Positions 27,525-35,532 of a stretch of DNA of 64,000 nucleotides are shown here, piece by piece (within the stretch, counting starts at the first letter, position 1; every line of letters starts with the position of its first letter). Made by a program: the position numbers and the translations under genes. The notes below the pieces were generated by a model that was given only the letters and a program-made list of their open reading frames with translations, had not been told where the DNA came from and ran no database searches. Origin of the DNA: Blastocatellia bacterium (GTDB lineage Bacteria > Acidobacteriota > Blastocatellia > UBA7656 > JADIYM01); the NCBI GenBank assembly GCA_021463145.1, contig JAJTWZ010000019.1:1-64000 (forward strand), written 5' to 3'.

Positions 27525-27917
27525 ATGTCTGACGAACCTCCGCGCATCGGCGCGATTGGCTGGGTCGATCTGACTGTGCCGGATGCTGGCGCAGTGAAGG
27601 ATTTCTACCGCGAAGTCGTCGGCTTCGACGTCGTCGACCTCGACATGGGCGGCTACTCGGACTATTGCCTGAATGTTCCGGACAGCGACACGACGGTAGC
27701 CGGCGTGTGCCATGCGCGCGGGCCGAACACCGGAGTGCCGCCCGTGTGGCTCGTCTACATCACGGTAGCGGACCTCGCGGAGAGCCTCGCCAAGGTCACG
27801 CAGCTCGGCGGAAAGGTTCTTCGCGAGCCAAAGACGATGGGATCGTACGGTTCGATGGCTATCATCGAAGACCCGGCCGGCGCGATTGCCGCATTGTTCG
27901 AGCCAGGGACGGCCTGA
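27525..27917 (+). CDS. single-domain VOC (glyoxalase/dioxygenase-fold) protein
   Basis: The 130-residue protein starts at the ATG at 27525 with GGAG upstream; the track start at 27513 is a GTG. Paired beta-alpha-beta-beta-beta units are visible: IGWVDLTVPDAGAVKDFYREVVGF and WLVYITVADLAESLAKVTQLGG, ending in IIEDPAGAIAALFEP. The metal-ligand positions usual for the fold are only partly kept (D for H in strand 1, E in the last strand), so enzyme activity is uncertain. It is related in style to the two-domain VOC protein at 32023-32802. Confidence 0.8.
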   Translation: MSDEPPRIGAIGWVDLTVPDAGAVKDFYREVVGFDVVDLDMGGYSDYCLNVPDSDTTVAGVCHARGPNTGVPPVWLVYITVADLAESLAKVTQLGGKVLREPKTMGSYGSMAIIEDPAGAIAALFEPGTA

Positions 27918-27960
27918 CGTCGCGCGAATACGATTCGTGGACCGGTCGCCATCGGCAAAT

Positions 27961-27998
27961 GCCGCTCGTTTGAACCTCCGGAGTGCCGCTCGTTTGAA
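27961..27998 (+). repeat. tandem pair of 14-bp repeats
   Basis: GCCGCTCGTTTGAA occurs at 27961-27974 and again at 27985-27998, a 24-bp period, just after the VOC gene. More degenerate GC-rich palindromes (for example CGGATAGCGGCC) follow up to about 28190. Nothing gene-like occurs between 27918 and 28595. Confidence 0.55.
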
Positions 27999-28203
27999 TG
28001 GCCGGATAGCGGCCATAATGAAGCGCCGGAGGCTCTCCTCGAATCTCGAAGCCCGTTGATACCCGGGAACAATGGCGGCCTCCTGCCCTGGGGCGCTGTA
28101 GTCTGACTCTCCCGAAGATCCGGAGATGCAAAGCAGTTCTCCACGCGCCTGCAGCGCGCCTCCTTGGATGTAACCAACAGCGTTTCGGGTCCGCGGGCCA
28201 TTC

Positions 28204-28416
28204 TGAAGCGCCGTAGGCGCGAAAGAGCCAGAGCCCACGGCGTAAGCCGTGGGAATTGTGGGAGAGTTCGGTCGAGCCCCGGAGGGGCGAAAGAAGAACG
28301 CGAATATGCGACGGCCGTGGCCCTCTTTCGCCCCTTGCGGGGCTTCGATCGATTTCTGCCTGCTGACCCACGGCTTGCGCCGTGGGCCACGGTGCTTTCG
28401 CGCCTACGGCGCTCCG
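28204..28416. repeat. large inverted pair of about 95-bp palindromic repeat units
   Basis: The left arm reads outward-in as GCGCCGTAGGCGC (28208), GAAAGAGCC, CCCACGGCGTAAGCCGTGGG and then CCCCGGAGGGGCGAAAG. The right arm holds the same series in reverse complement: CTTTCGCCCCTTGCGGGG, CCCACGGCTTGCGCCGTGGG, then CTTTCGC and GCGCCTACGGCGC (28400). Each unit is itself a chain of three small hairpins, and the whole can fold back on itself around 28310. Multi-hairpin repeats of this style are known from several environmental phyla; I see no gene in them. Confidence 0.75.
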
Positions 28417-28595
28417 GAAGAATGCGATGGCGACTCGTTCACGCGGCATCGCGACTCGAAGAATACAGAGAGGTTTCGTAACAGCCTTCGAGTAGCACTA
28501 CGCCCGCCAGGCGGAAGGGTTCGGGTGGTTACGATATCCGGAGGGAGCGCAACGGGTCGCTTCATTCACCGCCGCGACGTCTCGAATCTCTTATG

Positions 28596-29066
28596 TTACC
28601 GATGCGCGGTCTGCGCCCCGGCTGATTCGCACACCGACTTCAGCGTGGCGAGCGCCTTCGGCCAGGCCGTGTTCATGAACTCGTCGAAGCCCGGCAGCGA
28701 TTCCATGCGGACGTCCACCTTGGTTCCGCCTTCGACATCCGAGAACGAGTAGTTCTCGAAGCTCGGCGCCCACTTCCGGACTTCCTCGCTTTCGGTGTCT
28801 TCGACCCCGTTCTTGATTTCGCCGAGGTGCTGGATCGAGAGGAACTCGTTCGGCCGGTTCTCGGCAATGACGGCGACCATGCCGCCGTCGCCGCCAGGAC
28901 CGACGAAGCGAATGCGCTCGCCCTCCTCCCACGAACCCTCGTATGTCGAGCCTTCGCAAAAGGCCGACGTCCACTTCTCATACGTCGCCCGCTCGAGCAT
29001 CGTCTTCCAGACGGTCTCGCGGTCGGCGCCGATCACGATGGAGTATTCAAGGATGTTCTTGGACAT
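28596..29066 (-). CDS. SRPBCC (AHSA1-like) family protein
   Basis: The 156-residue protein has the START/Bet v1-like order: first strand SIVIGADRETVWKTMLE, helix, ATYEKWTSAFCEGSTYEGSWEEGERIRFV, an antiparallel sheet, and a long C-terminal helix (GFDEFMNTAWPKALATLKSVC). Members bind hydrophobic ligands or stimulate chaperones; the ligand cannot be predicted. A second SRPBCC protein is encoded at 50676-51131, with little obvious similarity beyond the fold. Confidence 0.8.
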   Translation of the reverse strand: MSKNILEYSIVIGADRETVWKTMLERATYEKWTSAFCEGSTYEGSWEEGERIRFVGPGGDGGMVAVIAENRPNEFLSIQHLGEIKNGVEDTESEEVRKWAPSFENYSFSDVEGGTKVDVRMESLPGFDEFMNTAWPKALATLKSVCESAGAQTAHR

Positions 29067-29121
29067 GGCCGAAACCTAGTCCCGCCGGACGATCGGCGTC
29101 AACACAGCGAAGGCCGTGTCG

Positions 29122-29805
29122 TCAGCGTTCCGCCGCCACAATGCGCTCGGCCTGCGTGCGGCGAATGGTGTACTTCGCGAGCTCGAACGGGTCCGCGGTC
29201 TCTGCGCCCGTGACGAGCGCGAGCAATTGCTCGCGACGGGCCCGCTCGCGCCCCTCGGCGGCGTCCACGAGGGAGTGCAGGTCGCGCTCGGTCTGGTCCT
29301 TCGTCTCGTTCTTCAGGCAGAGGAGGGCGAGCCCCGAGTACGTGTAGCGCTCGAAGTTCTCGAAGAGGAATTCGCGCAGCGTGGGGCTGTGCTGGAGGTG
29401 GAAACGGATCGTCTGCTCTACGCTGCGGGCCGGATACTGCGGAAAGGCGGCCGAGTGGATGATCGACGACGCGAACGCGTGGAGCATGAGTTCGGCCATC
29501 GCGAGCACTTCGTCTTCGCTCGCGCGGTCGGCTTCCTTCCATCGCCTGCCCGTGTAGAAGTACGGGCGCAGGTACGGCTTCTCGACGAAGGCGCGCAGGT
29601 ACTCGCCCGTCTCGGCCATTGCGCGCTGGATGAGCTGGATCTCGGGCTGCTGCTGCGCCTGTTCGAGCTGGTGGCGCGCGGTCTCGAGTTGCTGCCGCGC
29701 GTTGCGCAACTGGCGGATGAACACCGAGAAGTTCAGAAGGCCGGTCAGCACGAGGAGGAACGTGCCGCCGAAACTGAGAATCGAGACGAGGAGTTCCGTG
29801 CTCAC
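29122..29805 (-). CDS. single-pass membrane protein, DUF6082-like
   Basis: The 227-residue protein has one N-terminal membrane helix (LLVSILSFGGTFLLVLTGLLNF) and a coiled-coil stretch rich in Gln (QLETARHQLEQAQQQPEIQLI). A helical cytoplasmic region containing EYLRAFVEKPYLRPYFY follows. This layout of an N-terminal helix, coiled coil and YLRPYFY-type core resembles DUF6082-type proteins of unknown role. I am moderately sure of the likeness. It lies back to back with the RecA-like gene. Confidence 0.6.
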   Translation of the reverse strand: MSTELLVSILSFGGTFLLVLTGLLNFSVFIRQLRNARQQLETARHQLEQAQQQPEIQLIQRAMAETGEYLRAFVEKPYLRPYFYTGRRWKEADRASEDEVLAMAELMLHAFASSIIHSAAFPQYPARSVEQTIRFHLQHSPTLREFLFENFERYTYSGLALLCLKNETKDQTERDLHSLVDAAEGRERARREQLLALVTGAETADPFELAKYTIRRTQAERIVAAER

Positions 29806-29924
29806 GGGGGCCTACAGTACCGCGAGCGCGGGCGGGCGGGTAGGGTGACAAGGTGCCTCGCCGGGCCTCGTTGGCCCCACGAGTTGGCAGTGGTCGTCGC
29901 GGCCTTCGTTCAGGCGGACTCGTC

Positions 29925-29960
29925 TCGCATCGTCTTCTGTGAATTTCGCATCGTCTTCTG
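29925..29960 (+). repeat. 15-bp direct repeat upstream of the RecA-like gene
   Basis: TCGCATCGTCTTCTG occurs at 29925-29939 and again at 29946-29960, a 21-bp period (two DNA turns). The second copy lies between GTGAATT and GAATTCAC, which form an inverted repeat. The pair is about 60-90 bp before the start of the RecA-like gene and could be an operator. The regulator is unknown. Confidence 0.5.
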
Positions 29961-30018
29961 GAATTCACACCCATCCCCCGTCTTGCATGCCCGGCCCGCA
30001 TGGGTGTATGGGTTCTGT

Positions 30019-30750
30019 ATGGGTTTCGGGCGCGCCAGTCTCACACCGGTCGACGACCGTCCCCTCGCGGATCTGCGCCGCTCCGGCGTCGTCCGCGCGG
30101 GCGCCGAACCCCTCCCCGTTCCCGAGACCGTCGCGTCGGGCGATCCCCTCCTCGCGGCCTTCCTCCCCGGCGGAGGCTTCCCCTGCGGCCACATCACCGA
30201 GATCCGCGGTACGCCCTCGAGCGGCCGCCTCTCGATCACCATCCGCGCCATCCTCCGCGCCCTCGCCCTCGGACAGCGGCCAGCGCTCGTCACGACGCGC
30301 GGTTTCTTTCCGGGCCTCGTACCCTGGCTGCCCGCCGCGCTCGACGCCACGCTCGTCTGCCGCGTCGCGGACCTCGCCGAAGGACTCGGCGCCGCCGAAG
30401 TCCTCGCCACGGCGGGCGCCGTCGACCTCCTCGTCCTCGATGCCGTCGGCCTCGCCGGCGATGGACGCCCCGCCGGCGCCGACGCCTCGCTCGCCCGTCT
30501 CGAGCGCGCCGCGCGCGCCGAACGGCTCGCCCTCGTCCTGCTCACCGACGAGCGGTCCGCGGCCACGATCGGCCTTGGCGCGAAGCCGTCGCTGCGGATC
30601 GAACTGCACGCCGCCGCGTCGGGCGTGCCCGACGGACGGTTCGTCGTCCACCCCTCGATCGTGCGTTCGCGGTTCGCCCGGCCGGCCTCGAGCGCCCCGC
30701 CCTCGGCCCCCGAGTCCGTTCCCATTGCCCGGAGAGGACCCGCGTGGTAG
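30019..30750 (+). CDS. RecA-fold ATPase-like protein (ImuA-like)
   Basis: The real start is probably the ATG at 30019; the 301 codons before it in the track are antisense to the DUF6082-like gene. The 243-residue product has the ImuA/RecA-style opening GGGFPCGHITEIRGTPSSGR, where a Walker A-like loop has SGR in place of GKT. A second strand (PALVTTR) and a Walker B-like strand (VDLLVLDAVGL) follow. ImuA proteins of this type lack true ATP-binding residues and work with ImuB/DnaE2 in damage-induced mutagenesis, but neither partner is here. Instead two dCTP-deaminase-fold genes follow in the same direction 64 bp later, suggesting a role in nucleotide or DNA-damage handling. Confidence 0.65.
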   Translation: MGFGRASLTPVDDRPLADLRRSGVVRAGAEPLPVPETVASGDPLLAAFLPGGGFPCGHITEIRGTPSSGRLSITIRAILRALALGQRPALVTTRGFFPGLVPWLPAALDATLVCRVADLAEGLGAAEVLATAGAVDLLVLDAVGLAGDGRPAGADASLARLERAARAERLALVLLTDERSAATIGLGAKPSLRIELHAAASGVPDGRFVVHPSIVRSRFARPASSAPPSAPESVPIARRGPAW

Positions 30751-30813
30751 AAGCGCTCCACTTCGGACGGCCGGACGTTCCCGCCGTTCCCGAATACCGA
30801 GGAACGACGAGCG

Positions 30814-31362
30814 ATGATCCTGACCGGACACGCCATCCGCGACGCCGTCGATCGCGGCGACATCCGCATCGAGCCCTTCGACGAGGCTTCGCTCGGACCG
30901 AACAGTTACGACTACCGGCTGCAGCCCGAGCTCGTCGTCCTCGAGCCCGGCGAGACGGGCGAGCCGCCGCGCGTCGCAATCGGCGACGGCGGATTCACGC
31001 TCGAACCGGGACGCCTCTACCTCGGCGCGACCGAGGAGCTCATCGGCAGCGAACGCTACGCGATGACGCTGCTCGGACGGTCGTCGCTCGGACGGCTCGG
31101 GCTCTACCTCAACATCACCGCGGACCTCGGCCACATCGGCGCCCTCTCGAACTGGACGCTCGAACTGAAGGTCGTCCAGCCGCTCGTCGTCTACCCACGC
31201 ATGCGGATCGGCCAGGTCGCGTTCTGGACGGCCTCGGGCACGCCCGCCGCCTACACGGGCCGCTACCTCGGCGACCGGCGGCCCGTCACGAGCCGCGACG
31301 CCGCCCTCGGCACACCGCCGGGCGACCCAGAATCGATGCCGGACACGGAGCCGCTCCCATGA
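30814..31362 (+). CDS. dCTP deaminase-fold protein 1, catalytic residues kept
   Basis: The 182-residue protein matches the dCTP deaminase/dUTPase fold: ILTGHAIRDAVDRGDIRIEPF at the N terminus, GPNSYDYRL, then GRSSLGRLGL carrying the Ser and Arg of the active site. WTLEL follows, where the Glu aligns with the catalytic Glu (E138) of E. coli Dcd, and PRMRIGQVAFW after it. The predicted reaction is dCTP to dUTP, or to dUMP in bifunctional relatives. The region between the RLGL motif and the Glu is two residues shorter than in E. coli Dcd. Its stop overlaps the start of the next paralogue (ATGA), so the pair is co-translated. GAGGA lies ten bases before the ATG. Confidence 0.8.
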   Translation: MILTGHAIRDAVDRGDIRIEPFDEASLGPNSYDYRLQPELVVLEPGETGEPPRVAIGDGGFTLEPGRLYLGATEELIGSERYAMTLLGRSSLGRLGLYLNITADLGHIGALSNWTLELKVVQPLVVYPRMRIGQVAFWTASGTPAAYTGRYLGDRRPVTSRDAALGTPPGDPESMPDTEPLP

Positions 31363-31901
31363 TCCTCACCGGACCCGCCATCACGGCCGCCGTGCGCGAC
31401 GGCCGGATAACCATCGATCCCTTCGACGAAGCACTCGTCGGACCGAACAGCGTCGACTTCCGGCTCGGCGACCGGTGCAAGGTCTATCGCGACCGCGCCC
31501 TCGACGCCGCGATCGACAACCCGACGGAAGACCTCCCCGTTCCGCCCGACGGCATCGTGCTCGATCCGGCCCGCGTGTACCTCTTCAACACGCTCGAGCG
31601 GATCGGCAGCGCGACCTACGTTCCGATCATCCGCGGACGGTCGTCCGTCGGCCGGCTCGGCGTCTTCACCAACATCACCGCCGACCTCATCGACCTCGGA
31701 TCGATCAACCAGCTCACCCTCCAGATGCATGCCGTCATTCCGGCGCGCGTCTACCCCGGAATGCGCATCGGCCAGGTGACCTTCTGGGCCGTCGAAGGAC
31801 CCGTCACGGATCTCTACCACGGAAAATACGCCGACGCGGAAAGCCCCGTGCCATCAAGGTCATGGCGCGAGTTCACGCCCCCGGAGCGGCCGCCCGCCTG
31901 A
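31359..31901 (+). CDS. dCTP deaminase-fold protein 2, catalytic Glu replaced by Gln
   Basis: The ATG at 31359 overlaps the stop of the preceding paralogue; the 453 codons before it in the track are shadows. The 180-residue product shares ILTGPAITAAVRDGRITIDPF, GPNSVDFRL, GRSSVGRLGV and PGMRIGQVTFW with its neighbour. At the position of the catalytic Glu it reads LTLQM. Because that Glu activates the water in Dcd enzymes, this copy is predicted to be a poor or dead deaminase. It may form mixed trimers with protein 1 or bind nucleotides as a sensor. The two copies look like a local duplication followed by specialisation. Confidence 0.8.
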   Translation: MILTGPAITAAVRDGRITIDPFDEALVGPNSVDFRLGDRCKVYRDRALDAAIDNPTEDLPVPPDGIVLDPARVYLFNTLERIGSATYVPIIRGRSSVGRLGVFTNITADLIDLGSINQLTLQMHAVIPARVYPGMRIGQVTFWAVEGPVTDLYHGKYADAESPVPSRSWREFTPPERPPA

Positions 31902-31930
31902 GGCGAAAGGATAGGAACGGAGGCGCGTTC

Positions 31931-32008
31931 ATGGCCGTTGCCACCCCACCTCTGTCGAATCCGAGACGCGCCGAACGGCGCCATTTTCCGAGCCAACGGC
32001 TCGCGTGA
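31931..32008 (+). CDS. possible 25-residue leader peptide before the VOC gene
   Basis: An ATG at 31931 has GGAGG seven bases upstream and opens a frame of 25 codons (MAVATPPLSNPRRAERRHF...) that ends 14 bp before the ATG of the two-domain VOC gene. The strong ribosome site is the only support. It could be a translated leader or chance in GC-rich DNA. Confidence 0.25.
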   Translation: MAVATPPLSNPRRAERRHFPSQRLA

Positions 32009-32022
32009 AGGAGGAAGACCGA

Positions 32023-32802
32023 ATGTCAGCAAACACCCCCGGAAACTTCTGCTGGTTCGAGCTGGGCACGAGCGATTTCGACGGCGCGAAGGCCTTCTAC
32101 GGCGAATTGTTCGGATGGACCGTGGACGTGAATACGGACGCCGGCATGCCGTACGGACTCGTGAGCCACGGTGGCAATGGCATCTGCGGAATGTACGAGC
32201 TCGCGCCCGAGATGCGCGACCAGGGCATCCCGCCGCACTGGATGACCTACGTTGCCACGCCCGACGCCGATGCTACGGCGGCGAAGGCGGCCGAGCTCGG
32301 CGCGATCGTGATGGCCGGACCGTTCGACGTCCACACGTACGGGCGCATGGCCGCGATGGCCGATCCGACCGGCGCGCATATCTCGATCTGGCAGCCGAAG
32401 GACCACTGCGGATCGGACGTGATAGGGCCGATCCACTCGTTCTGCTGGTCCGAGCTGTGGACGCGCGACCGCGACGCGGCCGAGACCTTCTACACGAACC
32501 TCTTCGGCTGGGGACTGAACCACAAGGACACCGGCCCGATGCCCTACGGCGAATGGATCAACGGCGGCATCCCGATCGGGGGCATGCTCCAGATGAACGA
32601 GCAGTTCGGGGATGCGCCGCCGTGCTGGATGCCGTACGTGCACGTCGCGGACTGTGACGCGACCGTCGCGAAAGTGAAGGAGCTTGGCGGCACGCCGATG
32701 ATGGATCCGATGGACATTCCGGACGTCGGGCGCTTCGCGCTCTTCCAGGATGCGCAGGGCGCGACGCTCGCGATCGTCACGTTGGCGATGCCGGACGAGT
32801 AG
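32023..32802 (+). CDS. two-domain VOC family protein
   Basis: I start at the ATG at 32023, with AGGAGGA about ten bases upstream; the GTG at 32005 is less likely. The 259-residue protein holds two VOC units of about 125 residues each, beginning NFCWFELGTSDFDGAKAFYGELFGW and SFCWSELWTRDRDAAETFYTNLFGW. Each ends with a D-P-x-G-A or D-A-Q-G-A turn. This tandem form resembles glyoxalase-like proteins such as those near antibiotic and hydroxylase clusters in actinobacteria. Metal ligands are incomplete, so the activity is open. It ends in front of a strong palindromic repeat shared with the convergent yitT-like gene. Confidence 0.85.
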   Translation: MSANTPGNFCWFELGTSDFDGAKAFYGELFGWTVDVNTDAGMPYGLVSHGGNGICGMYELAPEMRDQGIPPHWMTYVATPDADATAAKAAELGAIVMAGPFDVHTYGRMAAMADPTGAHISIWQPKDHCGSDVIGPIHSFCWSELWTRDRDAAETFYTNLFGWGLNHKDTGPMPYGEWINGGIPIGGMLQMNEQFGDAPPCWMPYVHVADCDATVAKVKELGGTPMMDPMDIPDVGRFALFQDAQGATLAIVTLAMPDE

Positions 32803-32854
32803 GCCCGGGGACGAGGCCCGAGGAGGACGCCCGAGGAGTAGCCACGTATCAGTA

Positions 32855-32932
32855 CCGCGAGCGACAGCGAGCGGGTCCGGCGCGCAAGTGGCTGATCGCG
32901 CCCAGGCGAGACCCGCTCGCTGCCGCTCGCGG
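32855..32932. repeat. REP-like palindrome, copy 1, between convergent genes
   Basis: The arm CCGCGAGCGACAGCGAGCGG (32855-32874, extended by GTC) pairs with GACCCGCTCGCTGCCGCTCG plus CGG (32910-32932) with one mismatch in 23 bp and a 32-base loop. It is preceded by ATCAGTA. The same ATCAGWACCGCGAGC opening recurs at 40720 and 42347, so this is a dispersed repeat family. Its place between two converging stop codons suggests a bidirectional transcription end or RNA-stability element. Confidence 0.75.
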
Positions 32933-32942
32933 CAATGACAAC

Positions 32943-33791
32943 TCAGTGGTGGATGCCGCGCTTCAGCACACCGCCATCTACGTCCGACAGCGAGTGAGTA
33001 ACGACGAAGGCAGCCGGATCGATATCGCGCACGATCGACTTCACTCCCCCGATCTCCAGCCGCGTGACCACACAGTAAAGGATGTCCTGCGGCGCTCCCG
33101 ACACGCCACCCTCGCCCTTGTAGACCGTCACGCCCCGTCCCAGCTTCCACGTGATCGACTCGCGGATCGCGTTGCTCTCCGGTGAGACGATGATCACCGC
33201 CGTGTACTCCTCGATTCCGTTGATCACGAAGTCCAGCGTCCGCGACGCAGCCACGTACGTGAGAATCGAGTAGAGCGCCTTGTCCACTCCAAGCACCCAG
33301 ATCGCCACGACGAAGATCACCACATTGAGCCCGAGAATCACGTCTCCGACACGAAGAATGCTGCTTCGCTTGCTGATGAGCAGCGCCGCGATCTCGGTGC
33401 CGTCGAGAACGGCGCCACCGCGTATCGCCAGTCCGATACCGGCGCCGAGGAAAATCCCGCCGAACACGGATGTCAGCACGAGATCCGATGTCATGTCGGG
33501 GAAATGCACCGTTGCAAGAACGGCCGCGAGCCCTGCAATCCCGAGCGCGCTGCGGATCGCGAACGGCCTGCCGACGTGCCTGTAGCCGAGCACGACGAAC
33601 GGAACGTTGATGACCGGCAGCAGCAGCGCCAGCGGCAACTTCGACGTCTGCGCGATCAACATGGAAATGCCCGTCACACCCCCGTCGATAAGGTCGCTCG
33701 ATAGCAGGAACCCGTGAATGCCATAGGCAGCCGAGAAGATGCCCATCACGATGAGCGCGGCGTTCTGAGTTTCCCGGAAAAAGAGTTTCAT
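32943..33791 (-). CDS. YitT family membrane protein (DUF161 + DUF2179)
   Basis: The 282-residue protein has about five or six membrane helices, starting with NAALIVMGIFSAAYGIHGFLL and continuing LIDGGVTGISMLIAQ, which is typical of the YitT/DUF161 family. The C-terminal DUF2179 domain (ESITWKLGRGVTVYKGEGG...ILYCVVTRLE) lies in the cytoplasm and is related to small regulatory folds. The family has no proven transport substrate. ATG at 33791 is preferred to GTG at 33794. It converges with the VOC gene and diverges from rmuC. Confidence 0.85.
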   Translation of the reverse strand: MKLFFRETQNAALIVMGIFSAAYGIHGFLLSSDLIDGGVTGISMLIAQTSKLPLALLLPVINVPFVVLGYRHVGRPFAIRSALGIAGLAAVLATVHFPDMTSDLVLTSVFGGIFLGAGIGLAIRGGAVLDGTEIAALLISKRSSILRVGDVILGLNVVIFVVAIWVLGVDKALYSILTYVAASRTLDFVINGIEEYTAVIIVSPESNAIRESITWKLGRGVTVYKGEGGVSGAPQDILYCVVTRLEIGGVKSIVRDIDPAAFVVTHSLSDVDGGVLKRGIHH

Positions 33792-33933
33792 CACCGATCA
33801 GGGTTCGCGTCTACTCGAACCAGTCTTGCCTGTATGGATGTTCGCACACTCTACCTTCTATGGTCAGGAATGGCGAAAGCACCTGACTGCTCGCATTCGC
33901 GCTCGACACGGGTACAATCCCGGCCGGTTCACA

Positions 33934-35292
33934 ATGGACCCACAGATTCTTCTCGTCGTCATACTCGTCGCCGCGATCGCCAACCTCGTCGTTGGCATCG
34001 TGCTGGTTCTGCGCGATCCTTCGCGTCGTGAGGCCGAACTGCTTCGCGTGCTTCGCGAAGAGTTGCGTCAGATTCGCGAGGACGAAGCGGCTGCTGCCCG
34101 TGCGCTGAGAGAGGAACTCCGGCAGAACCGGGAGGACGAAGCCGCCGCCGCCCGTGCCCTTCGCGGGGAACTAAGCTCGGGTTCGGCTGCCGCCGCGGCC
34201 TCGGCGGCGACCCTGCGCGACGAGGTGGCCAAGGCCCAGGAGCGTGCTCTGGAGTCACTCGGCCATCGGATCACCGAATCCAACCGGCAGAACCTGGCGG
34301 CTCTCGAGACGCTCAGGACTTCGCTAGCCGCGGGCGTCCGCGCTCTTCAGGAAGGTAACGAGAAGAAGCTCGAGGAGATGCGCGTGACGGTCGACGAGAA
34401 ACTGCACGGCACGCTCGAGAAGCGGCTCGGCGAATCCTTCAAGCTCGTCAGCGACCGGCTCGAGGCCGTCCAGCGCGGGCTCGGTGAAATGCAGTCCCTC
34501 GCCTCGGGTGTCGGCGACCTGAAGAAGGTGCTCACGAACGTGAAACTCCGCGGCGTGTGGGGCGAAGTGCAACTGCGCGCGATCCTCGAACAGATCCTCA
34601 CGCCCGATCAGTACGTCGAGAATTTCCAGCCGACTGCGGACGAACGCACGATCGTCGAGTTCGCAATCCGCCTGCCCGGCCGTGACCGCGCGACGAGCGA
34701 AGTCTTCCTGCCGATCGACGCGAAGTTTCCGCAGGAGGACTATCTGCGGCTCGTCGAGGCCTCGGAGTCCGGGGAGTCGGACCGGGTCGTCTCGGCAACC
34801 AACGCTCTCGCGAGCGCCGTGCGACTCTCGGGCCAGCAGATCCGCGAAAAGTATCTGCATCCGCCGCGAACGACCGACTTCGGCATCCTTTTTCTGCCAA
34901 CGGAGGGGCTTTACGCGGAAGTGCTGCGGCAGCCGGGCCTGGTCGAGGAACTCCACCTGAAGTGTTCGGTCGTGGTGGCCGGGCCGACTACGCTCGCAGC
35001 GATCCTCAACAGCCTGCGAATGGGATTCCGCACACTTGCGATAGAGCAGAGGTCGAGCGAAGTGTGGAAGGTGCTCGGCGCGGTGAAGACCGAATTCAGG
35101 AAGTTCGGCGACGTGCTCGACCGGGTCAAGAAGCAGCTCGCGACTGCGTCGAATACCATCGAGGAGACGTCGACTCGAACGCGGGCGATGGAACGGAAGC
35201 TGCGGCAAGTTGAAGAACTGCCAATGGAAGCGACGCCGGCGCTACCCGGGTTCGACGAACTGACACTCGCTGGCGAAGACGACTTCGAATGA
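33934..35292 (+). CDS. rmuC: RmuC family protein
   Basis: The likely start is the ATG at 33934 (MDPQILLVVILVAAIANLVVG), which gives an N-terminal membrane helix as in known RmuC; the 36 upstream residues are unlikely. A long coiled coil follows, with a near-perfect duplication of about 20 residues (REDEAAAARALREELRQN). The nuclease-fold core starts at about 195: LTNVKLRGVWGEVQLRAILEQIL, then LPIDAKFPQEDY with the PD-(D/E)xK-like Asp and Lys, and a C-terminal helical bundle. RmuC limits DNA inversions and recombination and in some bacteria takes part in defence. Length is typical (about 450). Confidence 0.9.
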   Translation: MDPQILLVVILVAAIANLVVGIVLVLRDPSRREAELLRVLREELRQIREDEAAAARALREELRQNREDEAAAARALRGELSSGSAAAAASAATLRDEVAKAQERALESLGHRITESNRQNLAALETLRTSLAAGVRALQEGNEKKLEEMRVTVDEKLHGTLEKRLGESFKLVSDRLEAVQRGLGEMQSLASGVGDLKKVLTNVKLRGVWGEVQLRAILEQILTPDQYVENFQPTADERTIVEFAIRLPGRDRATSEVFLPIDAKFPQEDYLRLVEASESGESDRVVSATNALASAVRLSGQQIREKYLHPPRTTDFGILFLPTEGLYAEVLRQPGLVEELHLKCSVVVAGPTTLAAILNSLRMGFRTLAIEQRSSEVWKVLGAVKTEFRKFGDVLDRVKKQLATASNTIEETSTRTRAMERKLRQVEELPMEATPALPGFDELTLAGEDDFE

Positions 35293-35532
35293 ATATTCAG
35301 CACCGGGAGCGGGAGCGACCGGGTCGACCTCGAGGTACGGGCCCACCAGGAACACCCAGCAACACCGATCTGACGGATCTAAGCGTGCCGCTCAGGTCCG
35401 TCCTACTCGTCCGATCCGTGTTGCTCCTTGATACCTGCGAATCCGCATGTCGACCCGGTCTTCCGGCTCTGATTGTTCAGGCCGAGGCGTGCACTCTTCC
35501 CAGGGCGGAAATGTGTCCGATGAACGTTCCTC

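Noticed and set aside
28204-28416. Regular palindromes suggestive of a CRISPR array
   Set aside because: There are only two inverted units with no equal spacers and no cas genes; the structure is that of dispersed hairpin repeats.
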